A DNA stretch of 35,768 bases from positions 1 through 35,768 of the forward strand of contig SLGK01000069.1 in NCBI GenBank assembly GCA_007123775.1, given 5' to 3'. The translations under genes were made by a program, and so were the position numbers. Below are positions 9,001-14,878 of this stretch, piece after piece. The stretch is from Anaerolineae bacterium (lineage in GTDB: Bacteria > Chloroflexota > Anaerolineae > Promineifilales > Promineifilaceae). Below the pieces are notes generated by a model. That model made no database searches. It was not told where the DNA came from and saw nothing but the letters and a program-made list of their open reading frames with translations. How positions within the stretch are numbered: position 1 is the first letter of the stretch; every line of letters starts with the position of its first letter.

Positions 9001-11314
9001 CGTTAAGTTCGACCATGGCTGCCGGGGCTAAAACGGTCCGGCCGGCCAGCAAGGCCTGGCTCATGCGGGCCTTGCCAGCCTCAGAATAGGGATATTGCTC
9101 CAGGCGAGACAGATCGGCGGGCCGGAAGAGGACTGGCTCAATGCCAGCCTCACTCATGGCCTGAAAGACGTTGGCGGTGGTAACGGCCGTTTGCTCAAAT
9201 ATCGCCTCTAAAACCAGCCCCTCCAGGTAGGATTCTGTGACCCCTTTTAACCATTGGGCGGTATGCGCCGCCCGTAGCGACTGGCCAGGGGCCACAACGT
9301 TCGTTACCCGCGTGGTCCGCAAGTCAACGGTGGCTATCAGCTCGCCCTCGCTGGCGTCATAGGCCGTGCCGGCCGCAAACAAGCGCGGCTGGCTGTAAAA
9401 GAGGCGCGTGTGCAAACCTTCGCCAATCCTGGCTGTAGCCGCGTCGGCCAACCAGGCAAAGCGCAAACCGGTCAGGGCCATCACTTCCGTATTGGCCAGG
9501 GTAAAGCGGCCGGCCGCCCGCATCAGATCGCTCTGTTCAGCGGCCGTCAAATCGTCAAATTCTGTGCTGCCCATTTCCAGCAGGTTGCCGGCCTGCCCCC
9601 CCAGATCAAGAATGGTGGGCAGCATCCCGGCCAGCCGCCGCTGGTAGGCCCAATCCGGTACGGTGTTGGGCAGCGTCCAGTGGACGTACTGTTCGTCGGC
9701 CGTTAAGAAGGGGGCCGAGTCGGTACCAAAGGCCAGGTCCAGATCGCCGCCGGTCAGCCGGGCCGCCGGGCCGATCAAATCCTTGATGGCCCGTGCAAAC
9801 GTTTCGCTCTGGCCATTGGGGGCGGTAATGGTGTATTCCAGCCAAACGGCCGTTGTCGCCAGCACGCTTAAAGGGAAATTGCTCAACACATCCTGGAAAG
9901 GATCACCAATAAAAGCAATATCATTCTCTTTGATTGTCAGATAGGGTTCATAAGTGATGTACCGCGCCGTAAAGGGTGCGCCGCCCATGTTCTCGTCGGT
10001 GACAAACTGGCTGACGGCAATCTGTTTCCCCGCCAACTGCGCCGTTGGTATGGTAACGGTCAGGGGGGTACTGTTGGTCAGAAATGTGCCGTTCAGGGGA
10101 AAAGCGGTGTACTGCTCCACCTGTAGGGCAAAACTAACCGTATGGTGGATTGCTTGTGGCAAAAGGGGCAGACGGTCAGACCCATCTGTGGCGGGTGTGG
10201 CAAAAAGCTGCCCCGGTTCGGCATCGGCGAAGGTAGGGTCTAAATCGGTCCAGCCCAGGTCGGGCAGATAGGCTTCTACCCACCAATGATCCTGCGCTAA
10301 AGCCAGCAGGGTGGGGTCGTTGAGCGGATCGGCCGTGGCTGTTCCCGGTGGGACGTTGCCGGCCACGCCGTCTGCAGCGGGAAACAGGCTGCCTATTAAG
10401 GTTTGGGCCTGGGCCAAGTCCAGGGAACCATGACGGTAACGGGCCGGAATCCCGGCTGCCCGCAGCATAGCGATTAGCAGGCTGGATTGATCAATACTAT
10501 TACCGGCCCCGCTCCACAAGGTACCCCGCGTACCGCGCAGCGCACCCTCATATGGCTCAAAGCCCATATCACGCACAAAGTAAAAAGCGGACAGGGGATC
10601 CTGGGTAAAGGCAGCAGCTTGCCACAGCGCGTCGCCGTCGCTAAGATCGGCCGCAGCCGTGGCCTGCAAATAGGCCGGGTCAATGCTATCGGGGGCCAGC
10701 ACGGCAGGGCGGGCGGCTACGGCCAGCGGCGTGTCCCAGGCTGTGGCTGTGACCAGGGCACCTTGATCCAATTCGGTAAAACCGGGTGAGTTGGCAGGCA
10801 ACCCGATTGTCACTGTCAATGTTTGGGCCGTGCCGGGGGGGATAACAGGCAGGTCCCAGCTAAAGGTTCCACCTATTTGACTGGGGGGAAAGCTGCTATC
10901 CAGGTAGGTGGCAGCGGGCAACAGCGTCAGGCTCAGGTTAACGTCGTACAGCGCATTGAGGTCATCTTCCGGGGCAATACCGGCCAGAATGGCCACCGTT
11001 TCGGTGACGCTGGTGGCGGCCGACAAATCGGGGAAGAGGGTTGGCGGCAGGTTGTTACTGACGGTGTAGGTAATAACGGCCGTTCCCCCCGCCTGATAGG
11101 TCGACTGCACCCGTGAAATAGAAAGAGGTTGCGCCAGCGCATCCGGCTGAACGGGTTGATTTTGTAGCGATTCCAACGAAGAAACGGCCGTGTTTGAATC
11201 AGCCAACACCGGTTGGGATCGATTTAACCCCACCCAAAAGGGAAATAATTGCAGTAATAGACCAATGGTCACGGCCCAGGCCGTCACTTCATAACGCCAG
11301 CTTTTTTGCTCCAT
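1..11314 (-). CDS. Giant modular secreted protein (C-terminus beyond the left edge)
   Basis: A single minus-strand frame stays open from ATG 11314 to the window edge, giving at least 3771 codons; the stop lies outside. GAGG sits 11 nt before the ATG. Residues 1-38 look like a signal peptide (hydrophobic core around 13-29, possible cleavage at VLA/DS). Residues about 232-360 form a transglutaminase-like core with GIPAR and the His-containing GWTDLDPT block, but Ser replaces the usual Cys. Next come NEW3/Ig-like beta domains with a helical, Cys-containing insert (about 1280-1400), then an acidic Pro/Glu linker (about 1660-1770). Eight alternating beta-sandwich modules span 1770-2820, eight FG-GAP/VCBS repeats 2850-3250 (DLNGDGN, DLTGDGL, DISGDGT, DVDGDGV), and several NEW3-like domains fill 3270-3771. 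I infer a cell-surface or secreted scaffold or adhesin. The FG-GAP DxDGDG motifs should bind calcium. Substrate and anchoring are not visible. A BTAD regulator is transcribed divergently. Confidence 0.9.
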   Translation of the reverse strand, partial: MEQKSWRYEVTAWAVTIGLLLQLFPFWVGLNRSQPVLADSNTAVSSLESLQNQPVQPDALAQPLSISRVQSTYQAGGTAVITYTVSNNLPPTLFPDLSAATSVTETVAILAGIAPEDDLNALYDVNLSLTLLPAATYLDSSFPPSQIGGTFSWDLPVIPPGTAQTLTVTIGLPANSPGFTELDQGALVTATAWDTPLAVAARPAVLAPDSIDPAYLQATAAADLSDGDALWQAAAFTQDPLSAFYFVRDMGFEPYEGALRGTRGTLWSGAGNSIDQSSLLIAMLRAAGIPARYRHGSLDLAQAQTLIGSLFPAADGVAGNVPPGTATADPLNDPTLLALAQDHWWVEAYLPDLGWTDLDPTFADAEPGQLFATPATDGSDRLPLLPQAIHHTVSFALQVEQYTAFPLNGTFLTNSTPLTVTIPTAQLAGKQIAVSQFVTDENMGGAPFTARYITYEPYLTIKENDIAFIGDPFQDVLSNFPLSVLATTAVWLEYTITAPNGQSETFARAIKDLIGPAARLTGGDLDLAFGTDSAPFLTADEQYVHWTLPNTVPDWAYQRRLAGMLPTILDLGGQAGNLLEMGSTEFDDLTAAEQSDLMRAAGRFTLANTEVMALTGLRFAWLADAATARIGEGLHTRLFYSQPRLFAAGTAYDASEGELIATVDLRTTRVTNVVAPGQSLRAAHTAQWLKGVTESYLEGLVLEAIFEQTAVTTANVFQAMSEAGIEPVLFRPADLSRLEQYPYSEAGKARMSQALLAGRTVLAPAAMVELNGEPVLAWWEIDPITGETISVGENGLHIAAVNYKIVEMLVEEIVKQLLDFLIGLLLDFVSGGYIGSYDPVGLAQMLMPIGQGLNEIFTTLAEFFQSIFMAHTLAGESVGADWLFMPAHLCPVDNCGVEQFFLTGHMAPIPLPDMLFAYPEDMTAVPLARSMMTVAANDPPGDPSFTLTANPDSSTVTPGLTTAFQAEIAANFDGEFEVYGYAPAGWDLTVDPAGNVTARPAAQTMPGEYAALLVARPQLHPELMATAVHTITVNPVHEAALSLSAEPNLTVPMGQPAYAAVSNQTNDAEAEIPQAAYTLLLENRSNSSRTYNLTVSGPPAGWVIMNGMRQAATAVTLVPGASDRIGLYIQPEPAAVPAPGLSFPIEVTAVAQDDPALTDTDTAVFTMPGQPFNYLTLDTAVIYAMPGTPVEFELTMENVGNAAGTFPLSAALPLPAWSLSGLPDDMTLAVGEAETAVLTLTASDVEVGRNYRLLLAGSAPDSYTQYLPLPVQIVSANSGPIFQQADHLAAACPLAEPQLSAALHALALAINDLERACDSGDCPLALRDQVVTAAEQAANYGRLASPLVQTYTDLETAAAELASAETDTAILDALPGIATAVTTLTTEVCAISQHRPSLRLTPWMDAALPGQTASYDLALTNRGTLTTTYAVTVSLPADTLTFQQTITPGATENTAVPVASDDLGLYLLTAEVKALDAPIDYLTASAEARLNVVDRFVQVTQVTADPPFVETGISSTTLQIEIANIAGIGLSSEVATAVYAPNGDEMWSDTLPLQILGGAPRLYDLAEVNTSGWTAGVYTITANLLLNGQATAGGDGYGYLSVGQAVIPSHAVHPELVAPGTVTVTTSITTEINQQLDLTGLEQSQIANLSGLSSRQYTIYDAPYWNVQELADRPFLNVAETGSSEAPAASLPLGPMTRPEMVEETTVDPLLIEEAEELRPLTYTPPDMPDAEPSDTETAEPQPETAVDEIEEAVESPALSSPGNQLTIGDSFFRVEQDDAAITTTGTWSNFNHSRASGGSYWRSAAAGSTAALAFDGDWLNVGFIGTHWGGYVEISINGDSQGLFDLHRREDNTPLSFVFADLGAGPHTVTLTVTGDSNPFSLGTRVQLDYIDYWDGTPLGDGLFEEDDERVLRSGGWTDTSYANASGGSYMRGSAVAAWFPFDGDSFTYHALAYNGARYAHLFVDGQYLDTVDLYHPVSIGSAITRTFSYDDFGPGPHILQIQSYRNQTTVDALQTPGVGPFIDPNPAPGSINRYEEDHPAIRYNGAPYTQTAQSWSRISGLSAGAASDSQYLRSQTAGDTISFDFEGSWLNLGFYADRFSGYAEISIDGDSHGVVDLYRREDTPLNFFFPDLTPGSHTLTVTVLGDGNPFAANTRVQFDYVDFGDGTGLDHGTFEEDDGRILHNADGWTTSSSDDASGGSFIRSGSDSAWFYFAGDSFTYQAMAYNLANRARLYVNGQYLDTVDLFHPNSLGSAITRTFSYEGFGPGPHLLQISAYRGQATLDAITTPGIGPFIDLNPPLTGVTRIEEDHPTIRYNGVPFTHTAVSWSRVDNIFANRASDGQYIHSSAAGDTISFDFEGSWIGVGFATDRFGGEAEIAIDGSVMAVVDLYTRENDTESFYFSGLGEGSHTITITVLGTSNPNAGGSQVYLDFFDVWDGQPLADGHFEETDERIFYSAGWGITANAGASGGAFASSGLSNSTAWFPFTGDSITYQGWSNLFYEQIDIRINGVSQGTFDMYSYDSGPRAYSFDNLGPGPHVIEIRRYRNAVTLDALTTPAVGAPYEPPPPAPIVRYEEDHPAMRYDGDPYRTVSQDWAFQSNLTSSGGHNMSSSAVGSSWQLEFEGEWLNVGFRSTGSSGTVEIFIDGVSQGLFDTSGGLNNVISFPFGDLEPGPHTVEVVVVSGTVMPDYMDVWDGQPIADSWYDAQLENEASGLFHFGYKRWWLRTENQYAHNGDYLHNFASVNNNIWFTFVGTDLTILGHNRANTSLHVIIDGVYQGEFDMTPQFSQQPYALHFPDLGEGAHVVQVLLPSSGLVTSRIDAFEVNPDGFYSYTPQITWYDDTGTEELDPGFTHTGFVTTIGIGDLNGDGNVELVAPGLNGRLYVYRGDGQDTGDGTPILWTSDLVGPAAEPALADLTGDGLAEIIVTGYYGTFAFRYDGTVLWQEDSIKSFASSASETFGWGGPTIGNLDDDPHPEIVIAAYDDALYVLDHMGNILDSDSLPGNWPTVPVLADISGDGTLDIITAQGNTLKVYEYDGLTGLEIMWTYTLTQTTFRSGTYGGPAVADLTGDGQPEIIINWGPRIEAIKADGSLYWSYYTENDQHFRPSPITVADVTGDGEINLITASAVEALFSVSRHDMMVLTKEGELVWMQPVDDRTASASGVAAQDLTGDGAWEILWNGSHDGFLIIRGSDGKRLFNEPFTRSGTIIEYPTLGDVDGDGVADVVLAGWEGVFVISHVGHWVNSRPMWNQHNYHVTNINDDWSTPVNPPNSWETHNTYRTQTPEQNPAPSYRVAITHTVGVSNVMVLTDTFSAPPAGTPPQYGWQYQLEWYAPVNTITFTSQLADMQPGETRQINQGTKVAYRLPSGWNTLTLPPLYVTAGRILAITPDEQMVGVGATAVYTITLLNPSLTDDLYSLDIDGLPAEWLTFPAQVNVPAQSSVAVLLEVVTPSDAELVERPFLVTATTSAAQDMATASLTLFNGLQIALDPPEQTAPTGTAVTYTLTLTNNQQSTVNYQLSTGGLAQVDLPDEVEIGGETAVSIPVIVTSQTHGPQPFSITAVGDGGSDAANAVLTAVGHYAVGLALDPEENVAGPATPALFDLIVTNLGDTADSYDLSLNLPAGWSGALDANGTPVDSLSLPPHIFNSTTLRLLITPDLTAVAGSYEFSVTATSTGSVQAVSQNGPGVQTTITGTVEVLPIGVQVAIEPQQTSMSPLDNGLWQVTITNTGSVAGSFDLTAAGIISLTASFSQSSVTLGPGQAQTVQLTS
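746..772. repeat. 13-bp direct repeat in coding sequence
   Basis: AGTTGACAGTTGA occurs at 746-758 and again at 760-772, one base apart, with further GTTGAC/TGTTGG echoes to 785. On the minus strand it is read in frame as STVNYQLST inside a NEW3-like domain of the giant protein. Confidence 0.7.
1560..2760 (-). other. FG-GAP/VCBS repeat block
   Basis: Residues about 2850-3250 of the giant protein. Eight consecutive units carry a D-x-[DNST]-G-D-G-type loop followed by an E/D-I/V-V-hydrophobic strand: DLNGDGNVELV, DLTGDGLAEII, NLDDDPHPEIV, DISGDGTLDII, DLTGDGQPEII, DVTGDGEINLI, DLTGDGAWEIL and DVDGDGVADVV. This is the signature of a calcium-binding beta-propeller of the integrin-alpha/FG-GAP type. 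The count of eight would fit one eight-bladed or one seven-bladed propeller plus an extra unit. Confidence 0.85.
2860..6000 (-). repeat. Eight alternating beta-sandwich modules in tandem
   Basis: Each module is about 115-135 residues. Each opens with an acidic EEDHP or EEDDER-type motif and ends with a GPHTVTVTV-like or GPHLLQI-like strand. Two types alternate: one carries SASGG..FDGDWLNVGF and EISIDG, the other WFPFDGDSFTY and LFVDGQYLDTVDL. Approximate module ends on the plus strand are 5995, 5610, 5215, 4795, 4400, 3980, 3600 and 3210. The pair repeats about every 816 bp, as shown by identical 16-mers starting at 4540 and 5356. Galactose-binding-like folds are my best structural guess. Confidence 0.8.
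6360..6407. repeat. REP-like perfect inverted repeat inside coding sequence
   Basis: AGACCTGACAGGTT at 6360-6373 is the exact reverse complement of 6394-6407, with a 20-bp loop. It lies in frame within the giant minus-strand gene just before the acidic linker and is read as DLTGLEQ...NLSGLSS. The shape and AGACCTGACAGGTT core resemble mobile REP-type palindromes more than a coding motif. Confidence 0.7.
10240..10620 (-). other. Transglutaminase-like domain without catalytic Cys
   Basis: Inside the giant protein, residues about 232-358. The block GNSIDQSSLLIAMLRAAGIP followed by AR, and the downstream DHWWVEAYLPDLGW then DPTF, match the two conserved parts of bacterial transglutaminase-like domains. 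The family Cys normally lies 15 residues before the Gly of GIPAR; here that position is Ser. His and Asp of the second block are kept. Similar Cys-less versions occur, as I recall, at the N-termini of some RHS-type surface proteins, so a binding or structural role is more likely than catalysis. Confidence 0.75.
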
Positions 11315-11505
11315 GATTGTGCTTACCTCGCTCGATACAGAGTTGATGGTAGGCCGACCACCATTGGCCAGCCACCAGTAGACCACTATCTATTTATCAG
11401 GATAAGCACAAAACGTTCAGAGATCGCTCACGTTGGCCAAAAGCGGTATAATATGCCAACCTAACCATCTAATCAGCGGCAGATTTTGACCACCCATGAC
11501 CATCA
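11315..11505. other. Divergent intergenic region
   Basis: This 191-bp spacer separates the giant gene (minus) from the BTAD regulator (plus), so both must be promoted from here or nearby. It is more AT-rich than its flanks. The only convincing element I see is a TATAAT box at 11447-11452. A possible minus-strand promoter near 11380-11410 is too weak to call. Confidence 0.6.
11447..11452 (+). promoter_or_regulatory. Candidate -10 box for the BTAD regulator
   Basis: A perfect TATAAT lies 54 nt before the ATG at 11506. No -35 at standard spacing is visible; the nearest TTCAGA (11416-11421) is 25 bp away. It sits in a weak palindrome, GGTATAATATGCC. Confidence 0.35.
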
Positions 11506-14500
11506 ATGACTGCACGATTAACCATCCATGCCCTGGGCCAATTAACCATCACGCTTGATGGGCAACCGCTGACCAGTCTCTCCTCACGCACGGCTGAAGC
11601 GCTGTTGGTCTATCTGGTCTGTGAAAAACGGCCGTTATCCCGCCAATTTTTGGCCGACTTCCTCTGGGATGAACGCGCCCCCGAACGAGCCTCTGCCAAT
11701 CTACGCACTCTGCTGACAATGATGCGCAAATCACTGGGCGACTTCTTGCACATCACGCGCCAGAGCGTCGCCTTTAACTTTGACAGCAGCTATTGGCTTG
11801 ACAGCCTGGTGCTAGAGGAGCAGCTAACCGCACTTTCGCCCTTATTGCAGCAGGGACATGTGCTGGACAAGGAGACATTAGCCCGGCTAGAGGCGGCCGT
11901 TTCCCTCTACCAGGGTGATTTCCTCGAAGGCTTCTACCTGACCGAATCACGCGGCTTTGAAGAGTGGATGCTGCTGACCCATGAGCGACTGCGGCGTCTG
12001 GTCAAAACCGCGCTGGAAAAACTGGTGGCCTATACTCTGGCCAACGGCCTGTATGAACAGGGGATTGGCTATGCCCGGCAATTGGTGGCCCTTGATCCCC
12101 TGGCGGAGGCAGGTCACCGCCAGTTGATGTGGCTGTTGGCCCGCAGCGGACAGCGCAACGCCGCCCTGCAGCAATACCAAAGCTGCCACATCCTGCTGGC
12201 CGAGGAGTTGGCCGTCGCCCCGGCCCCGGCCACAGCGGCCGTTTACGAAAAAATCCGCTCCCTGGCTCTGCCGCCACCCTGTGACCTGCCCCCGGCCACT
12301 GGTCCTTTTGTGGGGCGGGCGGAAGAACTAACGGCCGTTACCCACCAATTGGCCCAGGTCGACTGCCGCCTGTTAACCCTCGTCGGTCCGGGAGGGGTGG
12401 GCAAAACACGGCTGGCCCTGGAAGCAGCCCGCCACCTCCACCAGCAGCGACCTGGCCGCTGGCTGGATGGCACTATCTTTATTCCACTTGATCCGGTAGA
12501 AACGGCCGTTTACTTGCCCCAGGCCATCGCCCAAAAGGTGGGCCTGACCTTTCGCGGCGCAGTCGACCCGGCCCAGCAGTTGCTCAATTTCTTAGCCGGT
12601 CGTGAACTGCTGCTGCTGCTCGATAACTTCGAGCATCTGCTCAACGAACCGGAACACAGCCTGGCCCTGATTGCCCAGATCCTGACTCAGGCCCCCCACG
12701 TTACCTTGCTTATTACCTCCCGCCAGCGACTAAATCTGCGCGAAGAATGGTTGTTTGACGTGCCCGGCCTGACCTATCCGACAGTCGGTGGTGATGTCCA
12801 ATCCATAATAGCCGACCTCGATCAGCAGCCGGACCAGGTGATGCGCTACAGCGGTCTCCATTTTTTTGTGCAGCACGCTCGCCGAGGGCATCGGTCCTTC
12901 GCGCCTACGCCGGCCGACTGGCGGGCGATTATCCGGCTGTGCCAACTGCTTGAGGGGCTGCCGCTGGGACTGGAATTGGCGGCCGCCGGAGTGCGCCAGA
13001 CCAGTTGTGCCGAGATTGTGCGGCTGCTGACTGAGCGGCCGGCTGAGTTAGCCAGCCAAGTTTATAACGTGCCAGACCGCCATCGCAGTTTAACGGCCGT
13101 TTTTCATCACTCCTGGTCGCTGCTCGCAGAGGCGGAGCAGGCATGCCTGGCTCGATTGTCTATCTTCCGGGGCAGCTTTAACGAGACAGCAGCCGCGGCT
13201 GTGGCCCAGGCTACTCCCCTGATTTTGCTAAGGCTGCTGGATAGATCGCTGCTGCGCTGGGCCAGTGAAGCGGGCTGGTATGAAATGCACCCCTTGCTGC
13301 GCCAGTTGGCCGCCGTCCAGTTAAGCGGTGCGGAAAAATCGGCTGTGGCCGCTGCCCATGCCCATTATTTTGGCCACTGGTTGGCCGACCATGAAGCCCA
13401 ACTGCACAGCGACGCTGAGCAAACCTGGCTGGCCCATCTGCGACTGTACCAGCCTGATTTGCGAGCAGCCTGGCGCTGGGCAACGGCCCAAGCCCCACCG
13501 GCAACCGATCTATTGGCTGCGATGCTGGGCAGTCTAACCCATTTGTATGATGTGCAAGCATTATATCGAGAAGGGATTCGGCTGTTGCAAACGGCCGTTT
13601 TGCCCACGCCCGGCGCTGACCCCATATTATCCGGGCGGCTGTTGAGCTGGATCGGCCGTTTCCAATACCATCTTGGTGAATATGCGTCCGCCCGCACCAG
13701 TTTGGATACGGCTGCCGAGCTACTCCGTGCCAGCCAGCAAACCGATCATTTGGCCCTGGCCCTCACCTTTCGCGGCGAAGCCGCTCGCCTAGAAAATGAT
13801 CTGGGGCTGGCCCGCGCCTACCAGAAAGAAAGCATCCGGTTAGCCCAATCTGAACCGATTCTGGCCCTGGCCCTACTCCATCTGGGCAAAGTGGATATTG
13901 CCGAAGGGGCCTATGAGGCGGCCCAACAGGTCTGCCAGCAAGGGCTAACGCTGGCCCAACAATATGGCTCGCCCCGCCAGATTGCCATCTTTGAAGATAA
14001 TTTGGGCACGGTGCTGCTGGAACAAACCCATTATGAGGCCGCCGAGCGGAAATTTATGGCTGCTTATGAGTTGCGCTATGCCCTGAATGATCAGTGGGGC
14101 ATTGCTGCTTCACTGAATAATTTGGGGGTGCTGGCCCTTATCACCGGCGACTACGAGGAGGCGGTCGATAAGTACCGGCTGGCAGAAACCGTTTTTGAGC
14201 AAATTGGTCATGCGTGGGGCGCGGCGCAGGCATTGACCAACTTGGGGCGGGCGTTTGTCTATCAACAGGCGTTTGGCCATAAAAACAACGGGGGGCCAGA
14301 TCGCCCATTTGAACGAGCGACTCAGACATTGCGCCGGGCGTTGCAGGTTTGGCAACAGGTTGATTCTGAATTGGAGCAGGGGGATTGCTGGCTCTATCTG
14401 GGGCAGTTGGCACTTTATCAGGAGGCGTATGAAACGGCCCGTCATCATCTGGAAACAAGCATGGCCATCTTGACCCGCCTGGAGGATGAGCGGCAACTGC

Positions 14501-14850
14501 CGGTTGTCTGGCGTGAGTTGGGGGTAGCCCTGACACGACTGGGACTGCTGCCTGAGGCTAAAACCTATCTGCGGCTGAGTTTGGAGGCCGCCCAGGCTCA
14601 GTCGCTAACGCTGGACGTATTGTACGCGCTGTCGGGCTGGGGGCTTTGGCTGGGGGTGCAGCAGGAAACAGGTTTGGCCCAATCTCTGCTCCAGTTAGCC
14701 ATGTCTCATCCGGCGACCTGGTACCATGAGCGTGCGGAGGCGCAACGCTGGCTAACCGAATTGACGCGGACTGAAACGGCCGTTACGGGATCACCCTCAT
14801 CATTGACGTTAGAAACGGCCGTGGTCCGCATCCGTCAGGAATACTTCTGA
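11506..14850 (+). CDS. BTAD/NB-ARC/TPR transcriptional regulator (SARP-like)
   Basis: This 1114-aa protein has the classic layout of large SARP/AfsR-type regulators. Residues 1-95 form an OmpR-like winged helix (RTAEALLVYLV, FLWDE, ANLRTLL). Residues about 100-250 are the bacterial transcriptional activation domain. An NB-ARC-type ATPase follows, with FVGR at 268-271, Walker A GPGGVGKT at 294-301, Walker B LLLLLDN at 368-374 and the sensor LLITSR. A winged-helix region around 520-600 leads into about ten TPR-type helical hairpins from roughly 650 to 1080. Known relatives are ATP-dependent activators that sense signals through the TPRs. No clear Shine-Dalgarno precedes ATG 11506, but the conserved domain begins right after it; the ATG at 11496 is in another frame. 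It is divergent from the giant surface-protein gene, so control of that gene is a reasonable inference. Confidence 0.9.
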   Translation: MTARLTIHALGQLTITLDGQPLTSLSSRTAEALLVYLVCEKRPLSRQFLADFLWDERAPERASANLRTLLTMMRKSLGDFLHITRQSVAFNFDSSYWLDSLVLEEQLTALSPLLQQGHVLDKETLARLEAAVSLYQGDFLEGFYLTESRGFEEWMLLTHERLRRLVKTALEKLVAYTLANGLYEQGIGYARQLVALDPLAEAGHRQLMWLLARSGQRNAALQQYQSCHILLAEELAVAPAPATAAVYEKIRSLALPPPCDLPPATGPFVGRAEELTAVTHQLAQVDCRLLTLVGPGGVGKTRLALEAARHLHQQRPGRWLDGTIFIPLDPVETAVYLPQAIAQKVGLTFRGAVDPAQQLLNFLAGRELLLLLDNFEHLLNEPEHSLALIAQILTQAPHVTLLITSRQRLNLREEWLFDVPGLTYPTVGGDVQSIIADLDQQPDQVMRYSGLHFFVQHARRGHRSFAPTPADWRAIIRLCQLLEGLPLGLELAAAGVRQTSCAEIVRLLTERPAELASQVYNVPDRHRSLTAVFHHSWSLLAEAEQACLARLSIFRGSFNETAAAAVAQATPLILLRLLDRSLLRWASEAGWYEMHPLLRQLAAVQLSGAEKSAVAAAHAHYFGHWLADHEAQLHSDAEQTWLAHLRLYQPDLRAAWRWATAQAPPATDLLAAMLGSLTHLYDVQALYREGIRLLQTAVLPTPGADPILSGRLLSWIGRFQYHLGEYASARTSLDTAAELLRASQQTDHLALALTFRGEAARLENDLGLARAYQKESIRLAQSEPILALALLHLGKVDIAEGAYEAAQQVCQQGLTLAQQYGSPRQIAIFEDNLGTVLLEQTHYEAAERKFMAAYELRYALNDQWGIAASLNNLGVLALITGDYEEAVDKYRLAETVFEQIGHAWGAAQALTNLGRAFVYQQAFGHKNNGGPDRPFERATQTLRRALQVWQQVDSELEQGDCWLYLGQLALYQEAYETARHHLETSMAILTRLEDERQLPVVWRELGVALTRLGLLPEAKTYLRLSLEAAQAQSLTLDVLYALSGWGLWLGVQQETGLAQSLLQLAMSHPATWYHERAEAQRWLTELTRTETAVTGSPSSLTLETAVVRIRQEYF

Positions 14851-14878
14851 GTGACCATCGTGGGTACGGTCAGCACTG

